64,000 nucleotides of DNA from Cupriavidus pauculus (GTDB taxonomy: Bacteria; Pseudomonadota; Gammaproteobacteria; Burkholderiales; Burkholderiaceae), in contig NZ_VZOW01000009.1 in NCBI RefSeq assembly GCF_008801835.1, positions 1-64,000 of the forward strand, given 5' to 3'. A model generated the notes under the pieces. That model was not told the DNA's origin and ran no database searches. It saw only the letters and a program-made list of their open reading frames with translations. This document shows, piece by piece, positions 34,873 through 44,656 of the stretch (position 1 is its first letter; each line of letters opens with the position of its first letter). The position numbers were made by a program, and so were the translations under genes.

Positions 34873-35790
34873 ATGGACGCCTTTTCCGATCTCGCCTTTT
34901 TCATCCTGCTGGTCAAGCGCGGCAGCCTGGCGGCCGCGGCCCAGCATCTGGGCCTGACGCCGTCGGCGGCCAGCAAGCGGCTGGCCGCCCTGGAGGCGCG
35001 GCTTGGCGTGCGCCTGCTCAATCGCACCACGCGCCGGCTATCGGTGACGCCTGAAGGCGAGGCCTATCTGGCGCAAGGCGGACGCATCCTGGCCGAACTG
35101 GAAGAACTGGAGCAAGGCTTGGGCGGCAGCCGCGTGGCGCCGCGCGGATTGCTGCGCGTGAATGCCACGCTCGGTTTCGGCCGCCGGCACCTGGCGCCCG
35201 CGGTGGGCGATTTCCTGCTCGCATATCCCGAAGTGGAAGTGCAGTTGCAACTGACCGACCGCGCGCTGAATCTGGCCGAGGAAGGGTTCGATATCGGCAT
35301 CCTGGTGGGCGACCTGCCCGATGCGCGGCTCAACGCCCGCAAACTGGCGCCGAACCACCGCCTGCTGTGCGCGTCGCCCGCGTATCTGGCGCGGCACGGC
35401 GAGCCCGCTTCGCCGCGCGCCTTGCAACAGCACCGCTGTATCGTCATTCGCGAAAGCGAAACCGCCTATGGCACCTGGCACCTGCAGGCGGCGGGTCGGC
35501 AGGAAACCATCAAGGTGCGCGGCGCGGCGGCCACCAACGATGGCGAAGTGGCCGTCAACTGGGCACTGCAGGGCCACGGCATCGTGTTGCGATCGGAATG
35601 GGAAGTGGCGCCGCTGCTGCGCTCGGGACGCTTGCGACAGGTGCTGCCGGACTGGTCCGCGCCGCCGGCGGACATCTACGCGGTGTATCTGTCGCGCGAC
35701 AAGCTGTCGGCCCGCGTACGCGCCTTTGTCGACTTCATGGCCGAGCGCTTTGGCGGTTACGACACCGCCGCCGATTACCACGGCTGGTAA
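34873..35790 (+). CDS. LysR-family transcriptional regulator
   Basis: A 305-residue LysR regulator with an N-terminal winged helix (SLAAAAQHLGLTPSAASKRLAALEARLGVRLLNRTTR, residues ~17-52) and a two-lobed effector domain. By the family rule it controls the divergently transcribed leuC-leuD-hydrolase genes and represses itself. The ATG at 34873 gives the usual MDAFSDLAFF start. The effector may be the substrate of that pathway, which is not known. Confidence 0.87.
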   Translation: MDAFSDLAFFILLVKRGSLAAAAQHLGLTPSAASKRLAALEARLGVRLLNRTTRRLSVTPEGEAYLAQGGRILAELEELEQGLGGSRVAPRGLLRVNATLGFGRRHLAPAVGDFLLAYPEVEVQLQLTDRALNLAEEGFDIGILVGDLPDARLNARKLAPNHRLLCASPAYLARHGEPASPRALQQHRCIVIRESETAYGTWHLQAAGRQETIKVRGAAATNDGEVAVNWALQGHGIVLRSEWEVAPLLRSGRLRQVLPDWSAPPADIYAVYLSRDKLSARVRAFVDFMAERFGGYDTAADYHGW

Positions 35791-35935
35791 GCGACGGCCG
35801 GCACCCGGAGGCCGCCATATGAAGACTGGTGCGCCCGGCGCGTTGGATCGCCCTTTATCGCGCAGGGTTGTGCGATCGCGCGCCGTGCGGCCCTGCTACG
35901 CTAACAGCTTCCGCCCTCACGCTCCGGATATTCCC

Positions 35936-36949
35936 ATGCACACGCACAACCTCTCCGCGTGGACCCATTCCCACATTTTCGATACCGGCAACCCGGCTGC
36001 CGAACGGGGCACGCGGCTGGTGATGTGGATCACTTTGGCGATGATGGCCATCGAGATCGCGGCCGGTCTCGGCTTCAATTCGATGGCGTTGCTGGCCGAC
36101 GGCTGGCATATGAGTTCGCACGCGGTGGCGATCGGCCTGTCGGCGTTTGCGTACGCGGCCGCGCGTCGGCTGGCGCACGATGCGCGCTTCACGTTCGGCA
36201 CCTGGAAGATCGAAGTGCTGGCGGCGTTTGCCAGCGCGGTATTCCTGCTGGGGGTGGCCGCACTGATGGTGTTCGGATCGGTGGAGCGGCTGATCAGCCC
36301 GGCGCAGATCCATTATCAGCAGGCCATGGCAGTCACGGCAGTCGGCCTGCTGGTCAATCTGGGCTGCGCGTGGATTCTGGGCGGCGCGCACGGGCACGAT
36401 CATCATGCGCATGGCCATGGGCACGAACATGGGCATGACCATCACGGGCAAGGGCACGGACACGCGCATGGTCACCACGACATCAACCTGCGTTCGGCAT
36501 ATCTGCACGTTCTGGCCGATGCGGCGACGTCGGTGCTGGCCATCGTCGCGCTGGCCGGCGGTTGGTGGCTGGGCTGGAGCTGGCTCGATCCGGCGATGGG
36601 TCTGGTTGGCGCGGTGCTGGTGGGACGCTGGGCCATCGGCCTGATGCGCCAGAGCGGCACCGTGCTGCTCGATCGCGAGATGGATCATCCCGTGGTCGAC
36701 GAAGTGCGCGAAGTGCTCGACCAGTTTGCCCAGGGTGAAGACGGCACGCGCGTCGCGGATCTGCACATCTGGCGCGTGGGCCGCGAGCAGTTCGCCTGCA
36801 TCGCCAGCCTGGTCACGCACGACAGCGCGCTGACGCCGCAACGGGTACGACAGGCGCTATCGGTGCACGAGGAACTGGTGCACGTCAGCGTCGAGATCAA
36901 CCTGTGCGATGACGGCCCGGCGTCGCGCCGGACCACACATCGACATTGA
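35936..36949 (+). CDS. dmeF: Cation diffusion facilitator DmeF (Co2+/divalent metal efflux)
   Basis: Inner-membrane CDF exporter, 337 residues with six helices. A 30-residue histidine-rich cytoplasmic loop (residues 152-181, about 15 His) lies between helices 4 and 5. Metal-site residues are visible in LADGWHMSSHA (helix 2) and HVLADAATS (helix 5). DmeF of C. metallidurans exports mainly cobalt, backing up other efflux systems. No dmeR-type repressor gene precedes it. The ATG at 35936 is chosen for the characteristic MHTHNLSAWTHSH start. Confidence 0.92.
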   Translation: MHTHNLSAWTHSHIFDTGNPAAERGTRLVMWITLAMMAIEIAAGLGFNSMALLADGWHMSSHAVAIGLSAFAYAAARRLAHDARFTFGTWKIEVLAAFASAVFLLGVAALMVFGSVERLISPAQIHYQQAMAVTAVGLLVNLGCAWILGGAHGHDHHAHGHGHEHGHDHHGQGHGHAHGHHDINLRSAYLHVLADAATSVLAIVALAGGWWLGWSWLDPAMGLVGAVLVGRWAIGLMRQSGTVLLDREMDHPVVDEVREVLDQFAQGEDGTRVADLHIWRVGREQFACIASLVTHDSALTPQRVRQALSVHEELVHVSVEINLCDDGPASRRTTHRH

Positions 36950-36963
36950 ACTCACGTCGCCAC

Positions 36964-37002
36964 TGACCGCCCGGCGCCACGAAACATGGCGCCGGGCGGT
37001 CA
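36964..37002. terminator. Long perfect hairpin between convergent genes
   Basis: A 16-bp perfect stem (36964-36979 with 36987-37002) and a 7-base loop lie between the convergent dmeF and quinone oxidoreductase genes. It has no T tract on either strand, so it may act as a bidirectional barrier or mRNA end rather than a classical terminator. Confidence 0.6.
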
Positions 37003-37017
37003 CGGCAAAACGGCACG

Positions 37018-38001
37018 TCAGGGCACCAGCACGATCGCGCCGGTAGTTTCGCGGCGCTCCGCGGCTTCGTGCGCGCGCGCCACGTCGGCCAGCGGAAAGC
37101 GCGCGCCGATATCGACCTTCACATGGCCCGCTGCGACGGCGTCGAACAAGTCCTTCGCATTGGCGCGAAAACGCACCGGGTCCGCGTTATGCGGAAACAC
37201 CGAGGGGCGCGTCAGGAACAGGCAGCCCTTCTTGTTGAGGATTTCCGGTTCGATGGCCGGCGCCGGACCCGACGCCGCGCCGTACAGCACCACCATGCCA
37301 AAGGTCTGCGCGCAATCGAGCGAGCCCAGGAAGGTGTCCTTGCCAACGGCGTCGTAGACCACATTCACGCCGCGGCCGTCGGTGGCGTCACGCACCTGCT
37401 TGACCCAATCGCCGTGGCTGTAGTCGATCGCGATATCGCAACCGGCCGCGCGGGCCGTCGCGCATTTGGCGGCGGACCCTGCCGTGCCGATCACGCGCGC
37501 GCCCAGCGCCTTGGTCCAGCTGCTGAGAATCTGCCCCACGCCGCCCGCCGCAGCGTGCACCAGCACGGTATCGCCCGGCTTCACGGCGTAGGTATGGCGC
37601 ACCAGATACTGCGCGGTCATGCCCTTGAAGATCACTGCGGCGGCCTGCTCGTCGCCGAGGCTGTCGGGCAGCCGCACGAGCTTGTCGACGGGGACGTTGC
37701 GGCCTTCCGCGTAGGCGCCCAGCCCGGCGTTCATATAGGCAACGCGATCGCCCACGGCGACGTCGGTCACGCCCTCGCCCACCGCCCCGACCACTCCGGC
37801 CGCCTCGTGGCCGAGCCCGGTGCCGGACGGCAACGGATAGGTGCCGCGGCGCTGATAGATGTCGATGAAGTTGAAGCCGATCGCGGTGTGCCGCACGCGC
37901 GCCTCACCGGCTGCAGGCGGCGGCAGCTCGACGGACTCGAGCCGCATCACCTGCGGCAAACCAAATTCGTGAAGGCGAACGGCGCGGACAGTCGTCGACA
38001 T
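37018..38001 (-). CDS. qor: NADPH:quinone oxidoreductase (Qor type, MDR superfamily)
   Basis: A zinc-independent medium-chain dehydrogenase/reductase of 327 residues that reduces quinones with NADPH. Qor features are FIDIYQRRGTYPLPSG, GHEAAGVV, and the nucleotide-binding AAAGGVGQ. GAGGAGA stands before the ATG at 38001. It is cytoplasmic and probably protects against redox-cycling quinones. It shares orientation with the downstream neighbour, an acetyltransferase gene 72 bases away, but no operon is certain. Confidence 0.9.
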   Translation of the reverse strand: MSTTVRAVRLHEFGLPQVMRLESVELPPPAAGEARVRHTAIGFNFIDIYQRRGTYPLPSGTGLGHEAAGVVGAVGEGVTDVAVGDRVAYMNAGLGAYAEGRNVPVDKLVRLPDSLGDEQAAAVIFKGMTAQYLVRHTYAVKPGDTVLVHAAAGGVGQILSSWTKALGARVIGTAGSAAKCATARAAGCDIAIDYSHGDWVKQVRDATDGRGVNVVYDAVGKDTFLGSLDCAQTFGMVVLYGAASGPAPAIEPEILNKKGCLFLTRPSVFPHNADPVRFRANAKDLFDAVAAGHVKVDIGARFPLADVARAHEAAERRETTGAIVLVP

Positions 38002-38073
38002 GGGGTCTCCTCGATGCAATCGGCAAATATGGGAGCCCAGATTATTGACGCTTTTGCAGAATCCTGCCGGCGC

Positions 38074-38517
38074 TCACGCCAGCTCCGCGCACATGCACAG
38101 CGCGCCGGTATTGCGCAGCCGTAGAAATTCCTGGCTTTCCAGCACCTGCGTCGGCAGCTTCGAGGCGTGGATCAGCGAAAAACCGTAGCGCGCGAAATAG
38201 CTGGGGCAGGCCGAGGTCAGCAGGACGGCGCGGCGAGCGCCGTTGGCGCGGGCGCGCATCATCACTGCGTTGACCAGATGACTGGCCACGCCCTGGTCGC
38301 GCCATTCACGCAACACGGCCACCGAGCGCACGATCGCCGTATCGTCGAACAGCTCGGCGCAGGCGCATCCAATCAGCTGGGTGTCGAGAAGGGCGACATG
38401 GAAATTGCCGACCAGGCGCGGCAAGTCGTCCACCGGAAGGGCGCAACGCTCCAGCACGGCGCCGATGGCCGGCGCATCCGTCGGCTGCGCCGCACGGATT
38501 TGCAGATCTCTGATCAT
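38074..38517 (-). CDS. GNAT N-acetyltransferase, ArsN2-like
   Basis: A 147-residue single-domain acetyl-CoA-dependent acetyltransferase. The core RSVAVLREWRDQGVASHLV is the acetyl-CoA-binding motif A. The pattern ALPVDDL near the N-terminus, the GCACAELF strand and the CPSYFARYGF region resemble the ArsN2 family associated with arsenic resistance. No ars genes are adjacent, so arsenical detoxification is only a family-based guess; other small substrates are equally possible. Confidence 0.72.
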   Translation of the reverse strand: MIRDLQIRAAQPTDAPAIGAVLERCALPVDDLPRLVGNFHVALLDTQLIGCACAELFDDTAIVRSVAVLREWRDQGVASHLVNAVMMRARANGARRAVLLTSACPSYFARYGFSLIHASKLPTQVLESQEFLRLRNTGALCMCAELA

Positions 38518-38831
38518 TGGGAGCCTCTTGTTTCTGTCATCACGTTGCGACGGATACGCCATGGAAGCTCTGCATGGCGCAGCCTGTTGCGCCGCTCATC
38601 GTCGGGTCATACGACAACGCACCAGCGCGAGCACCAGGTGCTGCACCGGTGCCGACGCGCCCCACAGTATCGCAATCGAACGCGCGTTTCCAGATGGGGA
38701 CTTACCGTATGTGCCACGCACCATGCATTACCGCAACGGAGCATGAAATGCGCCAGGTTCACGCCCGAGTATCGGCGCGTCTCATGACAGCATTGGGTTG
38801 GAAAACAGGGGGAAAAACCTAAATGAAAAAC

Positions 38832-38906
38832 TGGAGGCGGGGATACGGAATCGAACCGTCGTAAGCGGCTTTGCAGGCCGCCGCATAACCACTCTGCCAC
38901 CCCGCC
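38832..38906 (-). tRNA. tRNA-Cys (GCA)
   Basis: A 75-base cloverleaf on the minus strand. The acceptor stem pairs GGCGGGG with CCCCGCC, the anticodon stem is GCGGC/GCCGC with loop CTGCAAA (anticodon GCA), and the T-loop is GGTTCGATTCC. The discriminator base is U, the identity element of cysteine tRNA, followed by an encoded CCA (38832-38834). Confidence 0.96.
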
Positions 38907-39014
38907 TTAGAGATGACGGCCCGAGCAGGCCGTTCAGTGGTGCGGGGCGCAGTGTAGCCGAAGTCGAAAAAGTCTGCAGGACGTGCGATCGTGCGCTGTA
39001 CGCCGGGGCGCCCG

Positions 39015-39494
39015 TTACTCGTCGAGCTCGCCCATCGCCGACTGCAGGTAGTTGTGCACGCCCACCTTGCGCAGCAGTTCCAGTTGCGTCTGCAGCCAGT
39101 CGATATGCTCCTCGGTGTCGTGCAGGATGTCGGTGACGATCTCACGCGAGACGTAATCGCTCACCGATTCGAAGTATTTGATCGCCTCCTTGCAGGACGC
39201 CTGCGACACGAGTTCGAGCTTCAGATCGCAGCCGAGCATTTCCTCGGTGTTCTCGCCGATCATCAACTTGTCCAGGTCCTGCAGGTTGGGCAGGCCGTCG
39301 AGCATCAGGATGCGTTCGATCAGCCGGTCGGCGTGCTTCATTTCCTCGATCGACTCGTCGTATTCATGCTTGCCCAGCGCCTTGAGTCCCCAATGCCGAT
39401 ACATCCGCGCATGCAAAAAATACTGGTTGATGGCGGTCAGTTCGTGTTTGAGTTGGCCGTTCAGCAGTTGAATTACCTTCCTGTCGGTTTTCAT
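39015..39494 (-). CDS. bfr: Bacterioferritin
   Basis: Iron-storage four-helix protein forming a 24-mer with haem at subunit interfaces, 159 residues. Ferroxidase ligands Glu18, Glu51, His54, Glu94 and His130 are in place, and Met52 is the haem ligand. The position of the second-site Glu127 is occupied by Thr (HDTEEH). The ATG at 39494 gives the standard [12 protein letters not shown] start. It is preceded by its own upstream region with a palindrome; a DUF2383 gene lies further upstream on the same strand behind a terminator. Confidence 0.93.
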   Translation of the reverse strand: MKTDRKVIQLLNGQLKHELTAINQYFLHARMYRHWGLKALGKHEYDESIEEMKHADRLIERILMLDGLPNLQDLDKLMIGENTEEMLGCDLKLELVSQASCKEAIKYFESVSDYVSREIVTDILHDTEEHIDWLQTQLELLRKVGVHNYLQSAMGELDE

Positions 39495-39531
39495 CGCCTC
39501 GATCCTCGCCATCGGTAATTAGCATTTTCAT

Positions 39532-39547
39532 GGTAATGCGCAATACC
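39532..39547. promoter_or_regulatory. Near-palindrome upstream of bfr
   Basis: GGTAATGCGCAATACC is a 16-base palindrome with one mismatched pair, 38 bases upstream of the bfr ATG. The AT-richer stretch further up (39605-39630) has GATTGATATTGATT, weakly Fur-box-like. Neither can be assigned with confidence. Confidence 0.35.
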
Positions 39548-39633
39548 GGAAGATCAAGCGCGGGGCGGGTTTCCGGCCGATGCGCGCACTTTTGGCATGA
39601 TTGTGAGATTGATATTGATTCCGATTTAAGGCA

Positions 39634-39663
39634 AATAAAAAGCGCCTCGCAATGGAGGCGTTT
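39634..39663 (-). terminator. Intrinsic terminator after the DUF2383 gene
   Basis: CGCCTC (39643-39648) pairs with GAGGCG (39655-39660), extended by A/T pairs. On the minus strand it is followed by TTTTTATTT. It separates the DUF2383 gene from bfr. Confidence 0.85.
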
Positions 39664-39725
39664 ACCGATTTTGCGCGGACGCCGCGAAACGCCCGCGTCA
39701 AAATCTTGAGTCGTTTCCTGAGTTG

Positions 39726-40181
39726 TTATTCGCCGCTCGCGCGATAACGGTTTCGCAGGTCGCGGATCAGATCGTGATTGCGCAGCACGCCCTGATACTG
39801 GCGCTCGATCAGCGCGCGAATATCGAAGCTGAGATCGGTTTGCTGCAGCGCCTCGGCATATTTCTTCTTGGCGACGTCCTCGCCCTTTTCGGTTTCCTCG
39901 AGGATGGCCAGATCAGTGCGGTCGCTCACCGCGGTGCGCAGGCTGATCCAGCCGCGATGCAGCGCGCCGGCCACGCTGCCGTGGTCTTCCGGCTTGCCGC
40001 CCAGTGCCGCGACTTGGGCCTGCAGCTCGCGCACGGCCGCGCCGATTTCTGCGGCCCGGCTCGAAAACAGCGTCTTCAGTTCCGGATTCTTGGCGTCTTC
40101 AGCGGCCTTGCGGAAGCCTTCCTCGCCGTCTCGCGAGACTTCGATCAGGTCATTCAGTACAGACACATTGTTATCAGCCAT
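39726..40181 (-). CDS. PA2169-family four-helix-bundle protein (DUF2383)
   Basis: A 151-residue all-helical, ferritin-like protein of the DUF2383/PA2169 family. The pattern VLNDLIEVSRDGEEGFRKAAEDA at the N-terminus and RNHDLIRDLRNRYRA at the end is characteristic. Members are often induced by stress; no enzymatic role is established. A clear GAGGAG precedes the ATG at 40181. It has its own terminator, so it is not in an operon with bfr. Confidence 0.85.
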   Translation of the reverse strand: MADNNVSVLNDLIEVSRDGEEGFRKAAEDAKNPELKTLFSSRAAEIGAAVRELQAQVAALGGKPEDHGSVAGALHRGWISLRTAVSDRTDLAILEETEKGEDVAKKKYAEALQQTDLSFDIRALIERQYQGVLRNHDLIRDLRNRYRASGE

Positions 40182-40366
40182 AGCGGACTCCTCTTATCTC
40201 ATTGCCACGCCCACGCGGCGTATCCGCGGCGTGGCATGGAACACGCCGCGCCTGGCATCGCCACGCGCGGCCCTTGCATTCAAGATAGAGGAGCGGCCTC
40301 GCCAGCACTGTCGGGAGGCCTCGCAAGCGGTTGTCGGCTTTTACCTACATCGCCGTAAATGTGCCG

Positions 40367-40963
<597 letters not shown>

Positions 40964-41210
40964 ATGGTGTGCAGTCGCTGGAGCGCCATGGTGCCCGCGC
41001 GGCATGATGCAGGACGGGACAGGCGCGCCGCGCCGCGCCGATTGGGAGAGGCGCGGACGCGGGATGCCGGCAAGGATACCGCGAAACGCCATCCACCATC
41101 GGGCGCAGGGTTACCTGCCGGTAGAAGTTTTTACATGCGCCGTGGCGGCACGCAGCGGTTCCGACGTCACAAACTCCGCCCCACGGCAGCCTTGCCAATG
41201 GGGCGGCGGA

Positions 41211-41236
41211 AAAACAAAACCGCCCGAAGGCGGTTT
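41211..41236 (-). terminator. Intrinsic terminator of the glmU-glmS operon
   Basis: AAACCGCC (41217-41224) pairs with GGCGGTTT (41229-41236) around a CGAA tetraloop (TTCG on the minus strand). On the minus strand it is followed by TTGTTTTT. It lies 80 bases after the glmS stop. Confidence 0.88.
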
Positions 41237-41315
41237 CGTCGGCCAGCGTCTGCGTCCCAAAAGCCATCATCGGGACAGCGAGCGCGGACCCTCCAATGCG
41301 GACCGTCGATGCGGT

Positions 41316-43154
41316 TTATTCCACCGTCACGGACTTGGCCAGATTGCGTGGCTTGTCCACATCGGTGCCGCGCGCGCAGGCCGTGTGATAGGCCAGCAAT
41401 TGCAGCGGCACCACATGCAGGATTGGCGACAGCGCGCCGTAGTGCTCGGGAAGGCGGATCACCTGGATGCCGTCGGACGACTGGATATGCGTGTCGGCGT
41501 CGGCAAACACGTACAGCCGGCCGCCGCGCGCGCGCACTTCCTGGATGTTGGACTTGAGCTTTTCCAGCAGGGCGTCGTTCGGCGCCACCGTCACCACCGG
41601 CATCGCCTCGGTCACCAGCGCAAGCGGGCCATGCTTGAGCTCGCCGGCCGGATAGGCCTCGGCGTGGATGTAGGAGATTTCCTTGAGCTTCAGCGCGCCT
41701 TCGAGCGCGATCGGATAGTGCAGGCCACGGCCCAGGAACAGTGCGTTTTCGCGCCGCGCAAAATCCTCAGACCACGCGATGATCTGCGGCTCCAGCGCCA
41801 GCACGCCGTGCAGCGCAACCGGCAGATGGCGCAGGTTGGTCAGCGCCTGTGCTTCCTGCTCATCGGTGAGATGGCCGCGCACCTTGCCCAGCGCCAGCGT
41901 CAGCATGTACAGCGCGGCCAGCTGCGTGGTGAAGGCCTTGGTCGACGCCACACCGATCTCGGTTCCGGCGCGCGTCAGGAAACTTAGTTCGGTCTCGCGC
42001 ACCATCGCGCTGGTCGCCACATTGCAGATGGCCAGCGTATGGGTGTGGCCAAGCGAGCGCGCATGGCGCAGCGCTGCCATGGTATCGGCGGTTTCGCCCG
42101 ACTGCGAGATCACCACCACCAGCGCGCGCGGGTTCGGCACGGTCTCGCGGTAGCGGTACTCGCTGGCCACTTCCACCTGTGTGGGAATCCGGGCGATCGA
42201 TTCGAGCCAGTACTTGGCAGTGCAGCCCGAGTAATAGCTGGTGCCGCACGCCAGGATCAGGATGCTGTCGATCTCGGTAAATACCTGCGCGGCGTTGGGG
42301 CCGAACAGTTCCGGCGTGATGGCGGCGATGCCTTCGAGCGTATCGCCCAGCGCGCGCGGCTGCTCGAAGATTTCCTTCTGCATGAAGTGGCGGTACGGGC
42401 CCAGCTCGACGGCCGCCGCGTGGGCTTCCACCACGCGCGCCTCGCGTTGCACCTCGTGATCGTGCACGTCGCGGATCTTCGCGCCCGCGCGCGTCAGTTC
42501 CACCACATCGCCCTCTTCCAGATAGATGATGCGGTTGGCGGTGCCGGCCACGGCCAGCGCGTCCGACGCCAGGAACGTTTCGTCGTTGCCCAGCGCCACC
42601 ACCAGCGGCGATCCGGCGCGCGCGCCGACCACCACGTCAGGCTGGTCCTTGGCGACCACGGCGATCGCGTAGGCGCCGTGCAGGCGCTTGGTCACCACGC
42701 GCACCGATCCGAACAGATCGCCACGCGTGGCGCTGCTCGGATAGGTATAGGCCTGGTGGATCAGGTGCGCCACCACTTCGGTGTCGGTCTGCGATTCGAA
42801 GCCGTAGCCGACCGCGCGCAGTTCGTCGCGCAGCGGCTCGTAGTTTTCGATGATGCCGTTGTGCACCAGCGCAATGGTCTCGTCCGAGAAATGCGGATGG
42901 GCGTTGACCGTGTCGGGCTTGCCATGCGTGGCCCAGCGCGTGTGGGCGATGCCCAGGGCGCCGGCCAGGCCAGACGCCTGCGTCTGTGTGTCCAGATCGG
43001 CCACGCGCGACACCGTGCGCGCGCGCTCCAGCATGGCGTCGCGCACGACGGCCACGCCGCACGAGTCATAACCACGATATTCCAGGCGACGCAGCCCTTC
43101 GATCAGGACCGGTACGATATTGCGGTGCGAAACCGCGCCGACGATGCCACACAT
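41316..43154 (-). CDS. glmS: Glutamine:fructose-6-phosphate aminotransferase (isomerising)
   Basis: Makes glucosamine-6-phosphate from fructose-6-phosphate and glutamine, the entry to amino-sugar and peptidoglycan synthesis. The 612-residue protein has an N-terminal Ntn glutaminase domain with catalytic Cys2 (MCGIVG) and two SIS sugar-isomerase domains ([16 protein letters not shown]). It ends with the canonical [12 protein letters not shown]. It lies 12 bases after glmU, so both hexosamine steps are co-expressed. No glmS ribozyme is present upstream. Confidence 0.97.
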   Translation of the reverse strand: MCGIVGAVSHRNIVPVLIEGLRRLEYRGYDSCGVAVVRDAMLERARTVSRVADLDTQTQASGLAGALGIAHTRWATHGKPDTVNAHPHFSDETIALVHNGIIENYEPLRDELRAVGYGFESQTDTEVVAHLIHQAYTYPSSATRGDLFGSVRVVTKRLHGAYAIAVVAKDQPDVVVGARAGSPLVVALGNDETFLASDALAVAGTANRIIYLEEGDVVELTRAGAKIRDVHDHEVQREARVVEAHAAAVELGPYRHFMQKEIFEQPRALGDTLEGIAAITPELFGPNAAQVFTEIDSILILACGTSYYSGCTAKYWLESIARIPTQVEVASEYRYRETVPNPRALVVVISQSGETADTMAALRHARSLGHTHTLAICNVATSAMVRETELSFLTRAGTEIGVASTKAFTTQLAALYMLTLALGKVRGHLTDEQEAQALTNLRHLPVALHGVLALEPQIIAWSEDFARRENALFLGRGLHYPIALEGALKLKEISYIHAEAYPAGELKHGPLALVTEAMPVVTVAPNDALLEKLKSNIQEVRARGGRLYVFADADTHIQSSDGIQVIRLPEHYGALSPILHVVPLQLLAYHTACARGTDVDKPRNLAKSVTVE

Positions 43155-43166
43155 CTCTGAACCCCT

Positions 43167-44531
43167 TTATTTTTTCGGTTGCTTGACCGGACGCTGCCAC
43201 GCGTCGAGAGTCATCTGCTTTGCACGCGACAGCGTGAGCTTGTCGGCCGGCGCTTCCTTGGTCAGCGTGGTGCCCGCGCCGATGGTCGCGCCGCGTCGCA
43301 CGGTGACCGGCGCCACCAGTTGCGTGTCCGACCCGATGAAGACGTCGTCCTCGATGATGGTCCGGTGCTTGTTGACGCCATCGTAGTTGCAGGTGATCGT
43401 GCCCGCGCCGATGTTCACGCGCTGGCCCACCGTCGTGTCGCCCACGTAGGCCAAATGATTGGCCTTGCTATGGTTGGCGATCTGGCTGTTCTTGACTTCG
43501 ACGAAATTGCCGATATGCACATCCTGGCCCAGTTCGGTACCGGGACGCAGCCGCGCGTAAGGGCCGATGCGGCCATCCGGCCCGATCTTTGCTTCTTCGA
43601 AGTGGCAGAACGGTTGCACGCGCACGCCGGCGGCGACGCTGGTGTTGCGGATTACGCAGTGCGCGCCGATATGCACGCCATCGTCCAGATGCACGCGGCC
43701 TTCGAACACGCAGCCGACGTCGATCGTCACGTCGCGCCCGCATGTGAGTTCGCCACGCACATCGATGCGTGCCGGATCGAGCAGCGTGACGCCTGCTTCA
43801 AGCAGACGTTGCGCGATGTTGCGCTGGTGAATACGCTCGATTTCGGCCAGTTGGACCTTGCTGTTGACGCCGAGCGTTTCCCACAGCGCGGCAGGCTGGG
43901 ACGACACTATCTCCACGTCGTCGTTGGCGGCGCGTTCGATGGTGTCGGTAAGGTAGTACTCGCCCTGCGCGTTGTCGTTGCGCAGCGTGGCGAGCCAGAG
44001 GCGCAGGAGCGGCGTCGGGCAGACGATGATGCCGGTGTTGATTTCGCGGATGGCGCGCACTTCCTCGCTGGCGTCCTTCTGCTCGACGATCCGCACGATG
44101 TTGCCGGCGGCGTCGCGAACGATGCGGCCGTATCCGGTAGGATCGGGCATTTCGACGGTCAGCACGCCCAGGCGCTCGCTGCCGGCGGCCTGCACCAGAT
44201 GCTGGAGCGTTGCGGCGCTGGTCAGCGGCACGTCGCCATACAGCACCAGCGTGGGCTGGCTGTCGTCGAGCAGCGGCAGTGCCTGCATGACGGCGTGGCC
44301 CGTGCCAAGTTGCTGGCTCTGCTCGGCAAAGGCCACGTCGCTGGCGGCCACGGCGTTGCGTACCTGATCGGCGCCATGGCCGACCACGACCACGAGCCGC
44401 GTGGGCGACAGCGTGCGGGCGGTGTCGAGCACATGGGCCAGCATGGGCCGCCCTGCAACGGGATGCAGCACCTTGGGCAGCGCGGAATTCATGCGCTTGC
44501 CCATGCCCGCGGCAAGAATGACGATATTCAC
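43167..44531 (-). CDS. glmU: Bifunctional GlmU (GlcN-1-P acetyltransferase / GlcNAc-1-P uridylyltransferase)
   Basis: Makes UDP-GlcNAc for peptidoglycan and lipid A. The 454-residue protein has an N-terminal pyrophosphorylase domain ([25 protein letters not shown]) and a C-terminal left-handed beta helix of hexapeptide repeats with the acetyltransferase site ([10 protein letters not shown]). The start is a GTG at 44531, giving MNIVILAAG; the frame is open 20 codons further up without similarity. It overlaps the 5' region of a divergent lipoprotein gene only slightly. Confidence 0.95.
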   Translation of the reverse strand: MNIVILAAGMGKRMNSALPKVLHPVAGRPMLAHVLDTARTLSPTRLVVVVGHGADQVRNAVAASDVAFAEQSQQLGTGHAVMQALPLLDDSQPTLVLYGDVPLTSAATLQHLVQAAGSERLGVLTVEMPDPTGYGRIVRDAAGNIVRIVEQKDASEEVRAIREINTGIIVCPTPLLRLWLATLRNDNAQGEYYLTDTIERAANDDVEIVSSQPAALWETLGVNSKVQLAEIERIHQRNIAQRLLEAGVTLLDPARIDVRGELTCGRDVTIDVGCVFEGRVHLDDGVHIGAHCVIRNTSVAAGVRVQPFCHFEEAKIGPDGRIGPYARLRPGTELGQDVHIGNFVEVKNSQIANHSKANHLAYVGDTTVGQRVNIGAGTITCNYDGVNKHRTIIEDDVFIGSDTQLVAPVTVRRGATIGAGTTLTKEAPADKLTLSRAKQMTLDAWQRPVKQPKK

Positions 44532-44656
44532 AAGGAGGTCCCTAAGTGAGTGTGTCTGAGAAAAATTGGAAGAATTCGTGCCCCGAAGCACTGCGTCCGA
44601 CGTGGCTAAACCGTTGCCACGACTGCGCTGGCGGGCGATCCGCCGGGCCTGGAAAG

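Noticed and set aside
38607-38900. Minus-strand frame spanning the tRNA-Cys gene
   Set aside because: It covers a perfect tRNA and has no start signal or domain.
40964-41315. FMN riboswitch ahead of ribA or glmS ribozyme
   Set aside because: None of the conserved FMN-aptamer blocks (such as AGGGTGAA) is present, and the glmS leader is only the short gap to glmU.
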